Of a stretch of 64,000 nt of DNA, positions 47,373-57,112 are shown one piece after another. The notes below the pieces were generated by a model. That model was not told the origin of the DNA. It did no database searches and worked only from the letters and a program-made list of their open reading frames with translations. Numbering within the stretch: the stretch's first letter is position 1; each line of letters starts with the position of its first letter. The DNA is from Magnaporthiopsis rhizophila (taxonomy: Eukaryota; Ascomycota; Sordariomycetes; Magnaporthales; Magnaporthaceae), in the NCBI GenBank assembly GCA_003049465.1, contig PYSS01000004.1:190722-254721 (forward strand), written 5' to 3'. The position numbers and the translations under genes were made by a program.

Positions 47373-48968
47373 GCCCCTCGCCACCAGATCATAGCTCGCC
47401 TGCGCGTCCGGCCATCGCTGCCCAGCACCCCCATACCCATCCCCATCCCCATCCCTCCAATTATCCCGGATTCCGGCCTCCCCTGCAACCGCTCTTCCGC
47501 ACCCGTGCCGGCAGCAACTCGTCTCGCGACCGGCCTCTCCATCCTCTTCGCCGCCTGGCCACTGGTAGCCTCTGGAACCCTACCAACTCGACGCCCCGAT
47601 CGCCCGTGGCTCCGGCACGACGCCCGCGACGACCGTCCACCCCGCCGCCTCCCTCTGTTCCCCTCACACACCCGACCCTTGACATAGCTGCCGCCACCAA
47701 TCCGTCTCGCTTCGTCGACATCAACGCCGGCGAGCACCCTTTGCTGACGCTCCCCGAGCAGCGTCAAATCCGTCACTCGACCTCGACTCGCGCCAGCCTT
47801 CAGATTGAACGAAGCGGCAGCAGTCGTATCAGCCTTCCCCCATCCGTGAGGCAATCATACGAAGCCTCGCATCGTGCATCTCCGATAACGCCCGAAGCGG
47901 GCCCCTCCGAGCCGAGGCTCAAAGAAGCCCGAGATCGCACGCTTGATTCACCGTCCAGCCTCGGTCTAGAGGACGCGTGGAGCAGAAGCCCAGTGCGGTG
48001 GCAATTTCCCACGCTTCCGCCCAGCGACCTGGGCCACGAGCATCTCGCCGCCACGGGAACGCTGGATAAAGGAAAGGGCAAAGAAGTCATGCCGCCAGAC
48101 GAGGGAGACGAGGCCTCGAGGCAAGGTGCCAGGCAGTCGTTGCGTCTACCTCCCAGGGATCATGACCTGGAAAGAGGCCCGGACGTCCTTTCCGGGGCCG
48201 GGGCCATGAGCAATCAGCGGCACTCGGCGGTGTCGATACCCGATGGCATCGGTTCCGCCATCTCTTCGTCCGACTCTTCAATAATGGGTGATCCAGACCA
48301 GGAGGCCGGGGCAGGCGAAGAGTGGGGGCCACAGCACCCTTGCTTCCCGCACCTCAACCCCCATGTGCCTGTGGGATCACCAGAGTACATCAACACGCGC
48401 ATCATCCGTATACGGAGGGATTGGCTCATAGAAGGCGACCTCGCCCCGACCTTCTCGAATCTGTACCCAGAGATCCTGGACCCGGCTGGTCTCTCAGAGC
48501 AGGAGTTCCGACGCGTCGTCGACAAGCTCAACAGCGAGCTGGTGCCGATATTCAATCCTTACAGCTGGAGGAATATCCTGGACGGCATCTTGGGCGTCGC
48601 CACGGGTTGGCTGTGGGAAGACTTTGGCCTCACTGGCGCAAAAATGCGCTTGAACAGACTCGAGCGTTGGATCGATCAATGGAACAAGGACATGGAGAAG
48701 ACGATGGGGTCTGATGAAGGCGGCATCGCGCCCAAGATCATGCCCTTGCGTCAGACCGCCTACATGACTGTGAGTCGTCCATTGGCTTTTACCGACATGT
48801 GCTGTGCTCTCTTGGGTACTGACTGAGTGTTTGCCATTTCAGCTGGACATACAAATCGGCGACCCTGAGATCGCTCCAGCCCCGAGTACGCGAAACGGAT
48901 CAAGGGTTTGCCTCCCGCCATTAGACCTTTCAGCCCCTGGGCCTGAACCCGATGCTCCGGCGTCATGA
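47373..48968 (+). CDS. ERF4: Erf4/Golgin A7 family palmitoyltransferase subunit (5' end unresolved)
   Basis: Partner of the DHHC acyltransferase Erf2, which palmitoylates Ras at the ER/Golgi. The supported coding part is 47373-48769 joined to 48843-48968 (donor GTGAGT, acceptor TTTCAG, phase 0). The Erf4 domain spans TRIIRIRRDWLIEGDLAPTF, LVPIFNPYSWRNILDGILG and TGWLWEDFGLTGAK, and the second exon gives LDIQIGDPEIAP. Upstream is a disordered region with the conserved-looking EHPLLTLPEQRQ and SGSSRISLPPSV. The frame is open from 47312 but has no ATG until about 48087, downstream of that block. A start at 46536 with an intron 47278-47372 (donor GTGAGG, acceptor CCCTAG) closes in frame to 754 aa, but its first exon looks like leader. 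The family call is firm and the start is not. Confidence 0.85.
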
Positions 48969-50079
48969 CGACACGTGTCGTACACAGCCGGCATTCCCCT
49001 AAACCACCAACAGTGCACATCCCCGGCTGCGGAACTGTCACCAAGCCAGCATATCACCTGTACACCACCTAATAGCCCATGCAACCATACGTACGATTCC
49101 CACCGAGATACCCCCAGAATTGCGCGCATATGACGCGCGCAATACCTTTTAACTCATTTTGTCATATTATTCTTTGGTTACGATTGTACACTGCTCTTTC
49201 GAGCCTCGTTTCTCTTTTACCCGCCGTGTTTGATTTTATGGACGAGGACTTGTGCAGTCAGCCTGTTCTGTCATTGCTTTTGCCACCGTTGCTGCAGACA
49301 TGAGCAAGGCGTCCTGGGTTGCTTCAAACGGCTTTCTCATCTGGCTTTGGGCCGACCGACAAGGCAGCAAGCGCCGGTTGGCAGTTGGGCACCAAACATG
49401 TGTCCCGAGGGCGACCGGTGATAGTCTCGCCGCATTGGTCACTTAATTAGACGTGTGTACGCTTCCACCCCGGCAGCCATTTACAGCTTTTGTTTACTTT
49501 TATGTATGATACAGTGAGGGTTGAAGTCGCATCGGTTAGAGCAGCCGTGTCGTCCTTTCCCCATCGCTTGTTCTTTTGGGTAGTCCTTTTTCTTGCGTTT
49601 AGAGATATATCATCGCTTCATTTTTCTGTATTTAGTAAAGAGTCCTGGCTGGTCCCTGAGCGTCGCTCGCGAGAGAATAGAGAGAGACTTTACATTAGAG
49701 GGCTGGGCAGCGACCCGTTTGTGCTTTTTGCTGCCTCGGCCAGTCAGTCTTATCCAACAACCCTCAGCTGTTCGTCCTGTTTGACCATGATTCGTTTCTT
49801 CCCATCCCGTGCCTCGTGTCTTTCGGTCATGACGTGCCACAGCCGCGGCCCGGGTCCCTGCCGCATCTGCACGTGGGTCTGACTTTGTTCTGTGCCGCAT
49901 GCAGGGTCGCCCCATCTCAACTATAGTCCCACACAAACATTCGCCTACAACGCACAACACCCCCTCCACAACACTGTGAGTCATCATCAGATGAGACAAG
50001 ACTCGGCAACCTTTTCGTCGGCGGAACCTACCTAGCAGACCCGCCCGCCCTCCAGGGCCCAACAGAACAAAGCCTTCCA
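48969..50079. other. Erf4 3' flank
   Basis: About 1.1 kb between the Erf4 stop and the tRNA gene. It holds AT-rich UTR-like sequence around 49100-49220 and 49480-49640. No gene is recognised. Confidence 0.45.
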
Positions 50080-50177
50080 AGCAACTTGGCGCAGGGGAAG
50101 CGCGCCGGGCTCATAAGATAGGGAAACCCCCATATTCTGGTACCCGGAGGTCCTTGGATCGAAACCAAGAGTTGCTA
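50080..50177 (+). tRNA. Initiator tRNA-Met (CAT) with a 26-nt intron
   Basis: A complete cloverleaf is readable. The acceptor stem AGCAACT (50080-50086) pairs with AGTTGCT (50170-50176), and A73 is at 50177. The D stem is GCGC/GCGC with an AGGGGAA loop. The anticodon stem CCGGG/CCCGG carries the loop CTCATAA. The T stem CTTGG/CCAAG encloses ATCGAAA. The anticodon CAT is at 50112-50114. The stretch 50116-50141 sits at the canonical tRNA intron site, one base 3' of the anticodon, and must be removed to form the loop. The A1:T72 pair, the three G:C pairs in the anticodon stem and A54/A60 in ATCGAAA are initiator features rather than elongator ones. A T5 pol III terminator follows. Confidence 0.9.
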
Positions 50178-50184
50178 GAGTCTC

Positions 50185-50189
50185 TTTTT
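50185..50189 (+). terminator. RNA polymerase III terminator of tRNA-iMet
   Basis: A TTTTT run begins 8 bases after the 3' end of the tRNA, the usual spacing and form of a pol III stop signal. Confidence 0.75.
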
Positions 50190-50229
50190 GGTACCGGAGG
50201 TCTTTGGATAAAACTGAGAGTTGCTGAAA
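50188..50229 (+). pseudogene. Degenerate duplicate of the tRNA-iMet 3' half
   Basis: The stretch repeats, with substitutions and one deletion, the intron end plus 3' half of the tRNA just upstream: TGGTACCGGAGG, a changed T arm (TTTGGATAAAACTGA) and the AGAGTTGCT acceptor strand. There is no 5' half or anticodon, and the T stem no longer pairs well, so it cannot be a tRNA gene. A poly-T tract follows at 50241-50265. Confidence 0.8.
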
Positions 50230-50240
50230 GCTACTTTCGC

Positions 50241-50265
50241 TTTTTTTTTTTTTTTTTTTTTTTTT
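50241..50265. repeat. Poly-T tract
   Basis: A pure run of 25 T directly follows the tRNA half-copy. It could be a retroposition scar or simple slippage. Confidence 0.8.
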
Positions 50266-51270
50266 GCTAAATTCTACGCTTATATTCCTTGGTGTTTCAT
50301 TAATATTCTTCATCCCGGCTCGATTTTATATATCTTGTAATGCCTGGTTACTTTTATCCTTGTAAAGTGCTTCCCCGTGCTCCAGCTTGATACTGTCGTT
50401 AACGGCATCATATCAAGCTACCTAGGAGAAAAGAGTATTGTTTTTTTTTCCATCTGCCCGCAACGTACTTCCATTCCTAGCAGTTTAGGTATTTGCCTGT
50501 ACAAGCGCCCTCTAAGCGCCGGTGCCCGCTCGTTGTAGTGAAGGGACTACAGGCATGTTTTCAAGTTCAGGCCCGATACTCACGTGGCAGTTTGATAAAA
50601 TGCCATCAGTCATCACGCGATTGCCACAATCGACAAATGATGCAATGCAAAACGTTATATACAAACGCCCCGTCGATTAATGGATTCGAGAAAAAGTGAA
50701 AAAGCAAGAGGCAGAACAAAAAGGAAAGACGAAAGAGGAAAAAGAAAAGAGGAAATAAGAAAGAGGAATAAGAAGAAGGAAGAAAGAAAAAGGAAACGCC
50801 CTGTCCAAAGGGGAGATGGCGAGCTTAGTGATCATTGATCATTGCACTCTTTTTAGCTTTGGGGCCGCTGCGGGGCTGCCTCTCTAGCGGCAGGCACGCG
50901 CTGAGCTGGCGCCTGGGATTTTGCCTGCTGCCAATCTGGAGATTCATTGTCAGATGGCAGCAAACTGAGGGCTAAGTTTTGGCATCCACAGTCGCCTTTC
51001 TTTTTGATGGCGGCATCCACCAGTTGGGAAAGCTATCAATCTCGCCCTTCATATGCATGGGAGAATACTATGGTTAGTGCAACGCTCTGGCGAGCCGCGG
51101 CGGCACGAGATTGGAGGAATTCGTAAAAGGCCGTGGCCGAAGACACGAGCCATAAGAACGAGTCTTCTCCTCTCCGCCCCTTGTTGTCGGATCTTCATCC
51201 TCACCCGCCCGCCTCCTTCAAGCCTGTAGCCCGCAGCCAGTCCCATCTACTCCCCTCGCCCTCCCCCACC
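50266..51270. other. Spacer with a purine tract
   Basis: About 1 kb with no gene. A strand-asymmetric A/G-only-rich tract occupies about 50690-50800. The rest is unremarkable. Confidence 0.5.
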
Positions 51271-51840
51271 ATGCGCTAAAACACGTTTCGCAGCCTTCGC
51301 CGTGTTCGCCGTTCTAGCCCAAGGAGCTCCGCAAGGACGAGCTCAAGGCGGCGGAGCTCTACGACAGGCATCATCGAGCGCAAGACGACCTTCTGGGAGG
51401 CCTCGTACGAAGGCGCCAGCTACACGCATCAAGGATGGGTAAAAATAACCCACAATGGCAGGAGTGGTCGGTACCTGGATGACGAGTAAATCTGCCGTTG
51501 CGCCTTGAGAAAAGAAAAAAAAAACCCCCACATAAACTGACCTCCACCCCAGACTCGACGAGCAAAACGGCGCCGGCCTGGGCAAAGGACGGATTCCCGG
51601 TCACGTACATCTGGGACACCCGCTACCTCGAGCACCCCAAGCAGGCTGGCTTCTGGAAGGGCATGGTGCACGCCATCGACCACAACCAGTACACCAACCC
51701 GCACGACGGCCTGCTGTACCAGTCCAACTACGGCGCCGGGCCTGCGCGTCTACGACGTCTCGTCGGTGACGTCGGACCCCACGGGCGCCTCGGTGCGCGA
51801 GGTGGCCTACTTCGACGAAAATAACGACGAGAGGCAATAA
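51271..51840 (+). pseudogene. Frameshifted remnant of a secreted LVIVD-repeat / P-domain-type protein
   Basis: Pieces of a fungal secreted-protein family are spread over different frames. An ATG at 51271 meets a TAA two codons later. A neighbouring frame then reads a signal-peptide-like RFAAFAVFAVLA and, in the next frame, ELRKDELKAAELYD. Another frame carries ERKTTFWEASYEGASYTHQG, and after an intron-like gap comes KDGFPVTYIWDTRYLE with AIDHNQYTNPHDGLLYQSNY. A one-base shift near 51737 is needed to continue into LRVYDVSSVTSDPTGASVRE, and a TAA ends it at 51838-51840, well short of the family length as I remember it. At least three frame breaks make this a pseudogene. The family assignment is from memory of the YIWD, DHNQY and GLRVYD blocks. 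Confidence 0.75.
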
Positions 51841-52258
51841 TGTAATACCTAGCTAGGTGCCTGCCTAGCCAGCTCATCCCTGATGTAGCTGGGCCTGGAA
51901 ATCAATGTCGGCTGTTGTAGAGCTCGCTCAAGGTTAAAAGATCTTGGCATATCGTTGACGACCCGGGTTCTCCTCTGCTATTTTAAGGCCCCGCTTGTCT
52001 GTTCCAGAACGTCCTGCGACGAGTCGTTATTTCGGCCCAGCCCGCAGTGCTTGTCTTGGCCCTGCCACGCTCCAATTTGGGGATGGCATACAGGACATCA
52101 GTGGGGACCCTCGACTTTGAAACGACGTTCCAACACTCGCCAACGTCGGAGTCGGGACTAGGCGACTCTCACGAGGTTATGCGCGGAAAAGACAGCGATA
52201 CTTGGTAAAACATGGATGTCGCTGGCTTGAAGCTGTCATGAGCTCGTGCCGCGATTGC
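51841..52258. other. Spacer before the small secreted protein gene
   Basis: About 0.4 kb containing TACCTAGCTAGGT-type palindromic sequence near 51847. No gene is seen. Confidence 0.45.
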
Positions 52259-52266
52259 TATAAAAG
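52259..52266 (+). promoter_or_regulatory. TATA box of the small secreted protein gene
   Basis: TATAAAAG lies 138 bp upstream of the ATG at 52405, followed by a CA/CT-rich leader. A clear TATA box fits a strongly regulated gene. Confidence 0.6.
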
Positions 52267-52404
52267 CTCGACTGGTCGCGACGCTGATCAAGAAGTTGCT
52301 TGTTATTGCATCAGATCACATCCAACAACTTCCAGTTCCCTTCTACCACCGACCACTTCCCTTCTCTCTACAATTTTTAACTTCAATTCTAAACTTCTTT
52401 CGCC

Positions 52405-52736
52405 ATGCAGGTTCTGGCTTTTGTCCTCACTCTGGCGCTGGCCGCCACTGCCATGTGAGCACCACTCAACCCCAGGAAAACACCTTTTGCTTCCAAGCAG
52501 CATGAACTAACCATCCTCGTCCTCTTCTGCGCAGCGCGATTCCCCAGGCCGGCCCCGGCTTCGTCTGCACTTGCAAGGGCGCCGATGGCAAGGGAAACAT
52601 GCCTGCGTTCCTCTGCAACCTCTCCGGCGGCAAATTGAGAGACACCGAGTGCGGCGGCCTCACCGCTCGGCTCACCAGCGAAGACTGCCGGGCGGCTGGG
52701 GTTGCCGGGGCCACCGCCGAGTGCTCTCGGCTCTAA
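52405..52736 (+). CDS. Small secreted cysteine-rich protein, 2 exons
   Basis: Exon 1 is 52405-52454 and exon 2 is 52535-52736 (donor GTGAGC, branch ACTAACC, acceptor GCGCAG), giving 83 aa. The intron splits the signal peptide codons, a common layout in small secreted fungal proteins. Residues 1-18 (MQVLAFVLTLALAATAIA) are a signal peptide. The mature part of about 65 residues has six Cys (CTCKG, LCN, ECGG, DCR, ECS) and is rich in Gly and Ala. Six Cys suggests three disulfides. I do not recognise the family. Effector, antifungal or hydrophobin-like roles cannot be told apart; the spacing lacks the paired CC of hydrophobins. Confidence 0.82.
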
Positions 52737-52988
52737 GCTCGCCCGACATGGTCGATATTTTCAACAGCAAACAGCTTTGGTCGAGTGGTTGATGGGTGGC
52801 GATGAGGGAATGGGACAGCCCGAGGGCGCGCACAGTCGCACGCAGGGCGAGGGATGCTGGAGCCAGGAGGATGTGTTTGTCATTCGATTCGCTATTTAAG
52901 GTCCTTGCTCGACTGATGATGGTCGAGAGGCACGAAATATACCAATGCCCCACCCACTTGCAGCAAACAGACGCGAACATCCCAGCAG

Positions 52989-52991
<3 letters not shown>

Positions 52992-53041
<50 letters not shown>
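52992..53041. repeat. (GT)25 microsatellite
   Basis: Fifty bases of uninterrupted GT dinucleotide. Confidence 0.95.
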
Positions 53042-53043
<2 letters not shown>

Positions 53044-53633
53044 CCATGCTCAAGACCCCTGCCCCCCTATCGCCTTTTCCGGCTGTTTTTCGGTTGGCTG
53101 TGAATGTGCCATGGGTGTGCTTGGCGTGGGAAAGAGGCGGTGTCGTGATGATTTTATCCTCTGAGCATCAACGAGACAGTTGGCGAAAGGTTTCCGGGAG
53201 ACTACCTACCTATCTCTTACCTGCCCTCCCAGTCACTCTCGCAAGCTGATATTATAGAAAAATGGGCAACTAGACAAAAATACCACAGCCACAAACTTGC
53301 CGCCGCTGCCTCCGGTGCCGCCGGTGCTGCCCGTAAGGGCAAATCTTTAGGATGTTGGAACCGTGGCGAGGAGCGGTCACCGTAAGCTTTTATATTACCG
53401 ACCGATGCATTATTTAACCGTTATCACTGGCGGATTTTACTGTAGACAAGGATACAATGCTCGAAACCTAAGATGACGAAGGAGGAGCGAAGGAACTGGC
53501 CAAGGCCAAGAAGGCCAAGGCCTAGGCTAAAAGCGGCCATAAAGCCCCTGGCTTTCGTGGTGGTCGTAAGCATAGCGCACACAAGCTCGCAGACCAGGAA
53601 AAAAGCAATACACTGAAAGGCTGGTAATATTTA

Positions 53634-53722
53634 CCTTTTCCTTTCCTATCTCCTTTCCTATCTCCTTTCCTATCTCCTTTCCTTTTTCCCTTCCTGTGTC
53701 ATTTCCTATTTCCCTTCCTTTG
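53634..53722. repeat. Pyrimidine-rich 12-bp tandem repeat
   Basis: About four tandem copies of a CTTTCCTATCTC-type unit are followed by diverged TTTCCT and CCCTTC variants. Confidence 0.75.
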
Positions 53723-53917
53723 GCCGAGGTCACGTTCCTTTGGTGTATTGCTTGTTTTCCGGTTTGCGTGACAAGTCATTACGTTCGGTCTATTTCTAAC
53801 CAGATATTATTCAACAGCCATCCCTGCCACCCCCGGCACCCGTTCACGGTATCGCCGGGGCCAATAACACCATCACGATAAACTACAACGGAAAGAAATA
53901 GATTTGGGTCCCGGCCA

Positions 53918-56900
53918 TCATGCATCAGCTGTATCAGCATCCTCCTGGTGCTCGAGATCATGCATATATTTGACAAATATCTTCTTGTGCGCCTGTGTTT
54001 GGGTCATGTTAGCAGATGCTGTTTGAAAAATGAATGATGAGTGTTTAAACAAGGACGGCCGGACATACCACAGCCACGAACTTGCCGTCGCGAAGGACGC
54101 AGATGTACCGCAGACCCAGCTTGACGAAGCACTCATACACCAGGTCCAGGGGCGACTTTATGTCAAGGGCCACGGGTGCCTGCATCGCAAAGTCTCACGT
54201 GTCAGTCAAGTGGACGCAGGCACAGGAATTGTGTGAATCAGAAAGAACAAACTAACCGGGTCAATGTAGCGCGTGAAATCGGTCGGGTCCGGGTGTCCGT
54301 CGTCCGAGTCGTCGATGCTGGGAATGTCAGCCATGAGACACAGGCTCGACGCCTCGTCCTCGAGCTGGTCCAGGGCGAACTCGAGGTCGGGCGCTGGGAT
54401 GAGTCCGACGAGCACCTGGTCGCGCACAATGGCCAGTCCGCCATCGATCTCGCCCGCGCGATGGAGGATCTCGAGCTTCTTGCGGAGACTAGTCGCGCGC
54501 ACGAGCGGCGAGTTGGTGATATCGATGATGCGCTCACGCCGCACCCGCGGCACGAGAGCACCAAGGTCGGATGTGAAGATGGGCTTGTGCTTGTTGTTCA
54601 GGAACGGGTAAGAGTTCATCTCGGTCAAGAGGTCCTGCCACGCGGCGTCGTTAGTTCCCAGCATACATCCATGTCACTGACGCTGTTGATCGAGCGCGAG
54701 GGGTGCTTCCGCTTACATATATACTCAGCGGCTCCAGGGCGTCCGCAGTCCACTTTGCAACCAGAATGGCCAGAGAGAAGGGCAAGACGTAGTCGAGACT
54801 GCCAGTCAACTCAAACAGGATGACAGCCAGCGTGACCGACAGCCGAGTCACACCACACATGGTCGAACCGGCTGCAATAAGACCATAGACGCCGGGCTGA
54901 ATGCAGCTGGCATCGCCAATGCGGGCACAGCTGCCCCAGACGGCCCATGTTGGCGTGCTGAGGACCAAGTACTGGGCGGCATGTCCTATCAGCCGCCCGA
55001 GCAGGCCTCCAACAACCATGGACGGCACGTAGATGCCAGCCGGGACTTTCTGTAAGTGGTAGGCAGATAGTCTGGTCAGCACTGTGCGGCCTCCTGATTT
55101 CCTGGCGGACCGGTATTTCTACTCACAATGCCAAACGTCACAATGGTTAGGATTCCCTTAATAAGGAAAGCGCTAAACAGTTTGAGAGCGATGGCCGGAA
55201 TTTCTTCGCGGCCAGAAGGGCATATGCCAAGCTGGTCGAGGTTGTCGTCCTTGGCGTCGCAGGGAGCGGCGAGGTTGTAGAGCAGCTTCGCGACGGGCAG
55301 CTTGGTCAGCACGTTCCAGTAGCCGACCAGGCCGGTGATGATGGCCACGAGCACGACCTCGAGAAGGGGATGGGATCGAATGATGGGTATGCGGCGAAAG
55401 CTCGTGGCCCACCGGCGCGAGGCCTTGATGAACAGGGCGCCGGCCGCGCCACCAAGCACGCCGACGGCGATGAAGGAGCCGAGCTCAAAGTACTCCCAGT
55501 CAACCTTGTACTGGACCTGGAACATGACGATCTTGTGGGTGCCGTACGGGTTGAGGAATTTGAGCGTCAGGGCCGCCGTGATGCAGCAGAAAAAGGTGCG
55601 GAAGAGCGTCTTGGCCGGAAAGAAGTAGGCCACCTCCTCGAGTCCGAAGAGGACTCCTCCCAAAGGCGCACCAAAGGCGACGGCCACGCCAGCAGCCGCG
55701 GCGGCCGAGAGCACCTCGCGCCGCTTGCCGTCGTTCTGGTCGTACTTGGAAAACAGGCGGCAGGCGATGTTGCCGACACAGGTGGCGATGTGCACGTAGG
55801 GGCCTTCCTTGCCCAGGCTCAGGCCCGAGGCCACGCTCAGGATCAGGCCGACGGTCTTGACCAACAGCGTCTTGAGGCCCAGGAAGCCGTGCAGGACGAA
55901 GCCGCTGAGAATGACGCGGACCTCGGCCACGCCGCTGCCGGCAGCCGAGTAGTAGATCATGGGAGGGTCCGAGGCCAGCGCATCGGCGGGCGGGCCCTGG
56001 CTCGGGCTGTCGGAGGAGTCGGGGCTGGGGCTGCCTTCGGTGGTCTGTTCGTCGTAATAGACCGTCTGGGCTCTCTCGGCGGCCAGGTTCTCGTCCAGGG
56101 TGGTGAGGCGGTAGGCCGAAGGCACGACCGTCTTGGTCCGCAGAGTCAGGAGGCAGGACACGGTGGCCAGGAGCACGACGGCGGCGACGTAGACGATGTA
56201 GTCGGTGGCGAGCTCGCCCAGGGGACTCCGGTTCAGCACCTCACCCCACATGCGAAAATCGGTGCAGGGCCCGTGGGGGCAGCAGGCCTTCTCGCTCATG
56301 AGCCAGTTGCGGGCACAGTAGCCATCCTTGAAGTCGAAGATTGTGGCCTCGCTTATGTTGACAACGTAAGCGAGGGCGGCAACGACAACACCAACAACGG
56401 CGCTCAGGATCCAGCCCTGGGCGCTATCGAAGAGCACGTAGACGCGCCCCCAAAAGTCTTTGCGACTGCGCAAAGCCTTGACGCGGTAGGCATCGGCGAT
56501 GCTGTCGTGGACCCAGTCGGTCGAGGTGAACTGATCATACCAGACGCGGTCTTCGGGGAGGGCGAAGCCTTTGGAGGCGGACGACGAATCCTGCCTGTCG
56601 GCGAGGGCATGTATCAGGCGCTGGGTGAGGGAACCGCCGCGGGTGTGGTGGCGCGCCTGCAGTATGCTTCCTGCATGGCGGATTTTGCTGTATGGTTAGC
56701 GGCATAGGTCTTTGTGAAAAGGCCATGTTGGGCTCGGGGACGGGGACGCACCGGCAAAGCTGCCACTGCGGGACAGGTCGGGCCTGCGGTTTGGGTCGTT
56801 GGTGCTCTGGATGCGCATGCGCGGGCGCGAGCCGCCTAGTAGCGAGGTCCTCTCGTCGGGTGGCTGGTCTGAAAAGGAGCCGCGACGGCTGCCATGCCTG

Positions 56901-57112
56901 CTGCCGTGCCTGCTGCCCTGCATGCTGCCCTGCATGCTGCCGCCGTGGTGGCGTGGGCGTCTAACCGACATCGGCGACGGGGGCAGCGATATGGTGGGCG
57001 GGTTTCTCGGGCTGTCCATCTCGGCGGGGCCTGTGTCCTCGAGTTTCTTCTGGCTATCGTCCGTTGCGTATGCGACGTGTGTGCCGTACCCTCGACCGCT
57101 CCGGTCTGGCAT
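53918..57112 (-). CDS. CLC-type chloride channel / Cl-/H+ exchanger with CBS pair, 6 exons
   Basis: Gef1-like transporter of endomembranes that balances charge during acidification. Exons are 57112-56752, 56670-55127, 55049-54717, 54634-54257, 54179-54069 and 53992-53918, all joining in frame to 933 aa. The first 200 residues or so are cytosolic and include short repeated Ser/His/Gly-Ser elements (GSMQGSMQGSRHGS). The CLC core shows GSGVAEVRVILSG in place of GSGIPE, then GKEGPYVH with the gating Glu typical of exchangers. AFGAPLGGVLFGLEE and VPAGIYVPSM follow. The C-terminus carries two CBS domains (IDITNSPLVRAT region and LDIKSPLDLVYE to RDGKFVAV). Branch points CTAAC or CTGAC are visible in several introns. 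It lies divergent to the NRDE2 gene. Subfamily placement is less sure than the family. Confidence 0.93.

Larger units (their letters stand above)
52737..53917. other. Repeat-rich spacer with a possible gene relic
   Basis: About 1.2 kb between the small secreted protein and the CLC gene 3' end. It contains the TG microsatellite and the pyrimidine repeats. At 53290-53360 and 53480-53600 are Ala/Gly/Lys-rich readings sharing an HKLA element (HSHKLAAAASGAAG and RKHSAHKLADQE), interrupted by stops. This may be a dead gene of unknown family. Confidence 0.4.

Noticed and set aside
55370..56707. 445-codon open frame antisense to the CLC gene
   Set aside because: It mirrors GC-rich CLC codons on the other strand, has no motif, and the sense strand has the full CLC domain set.
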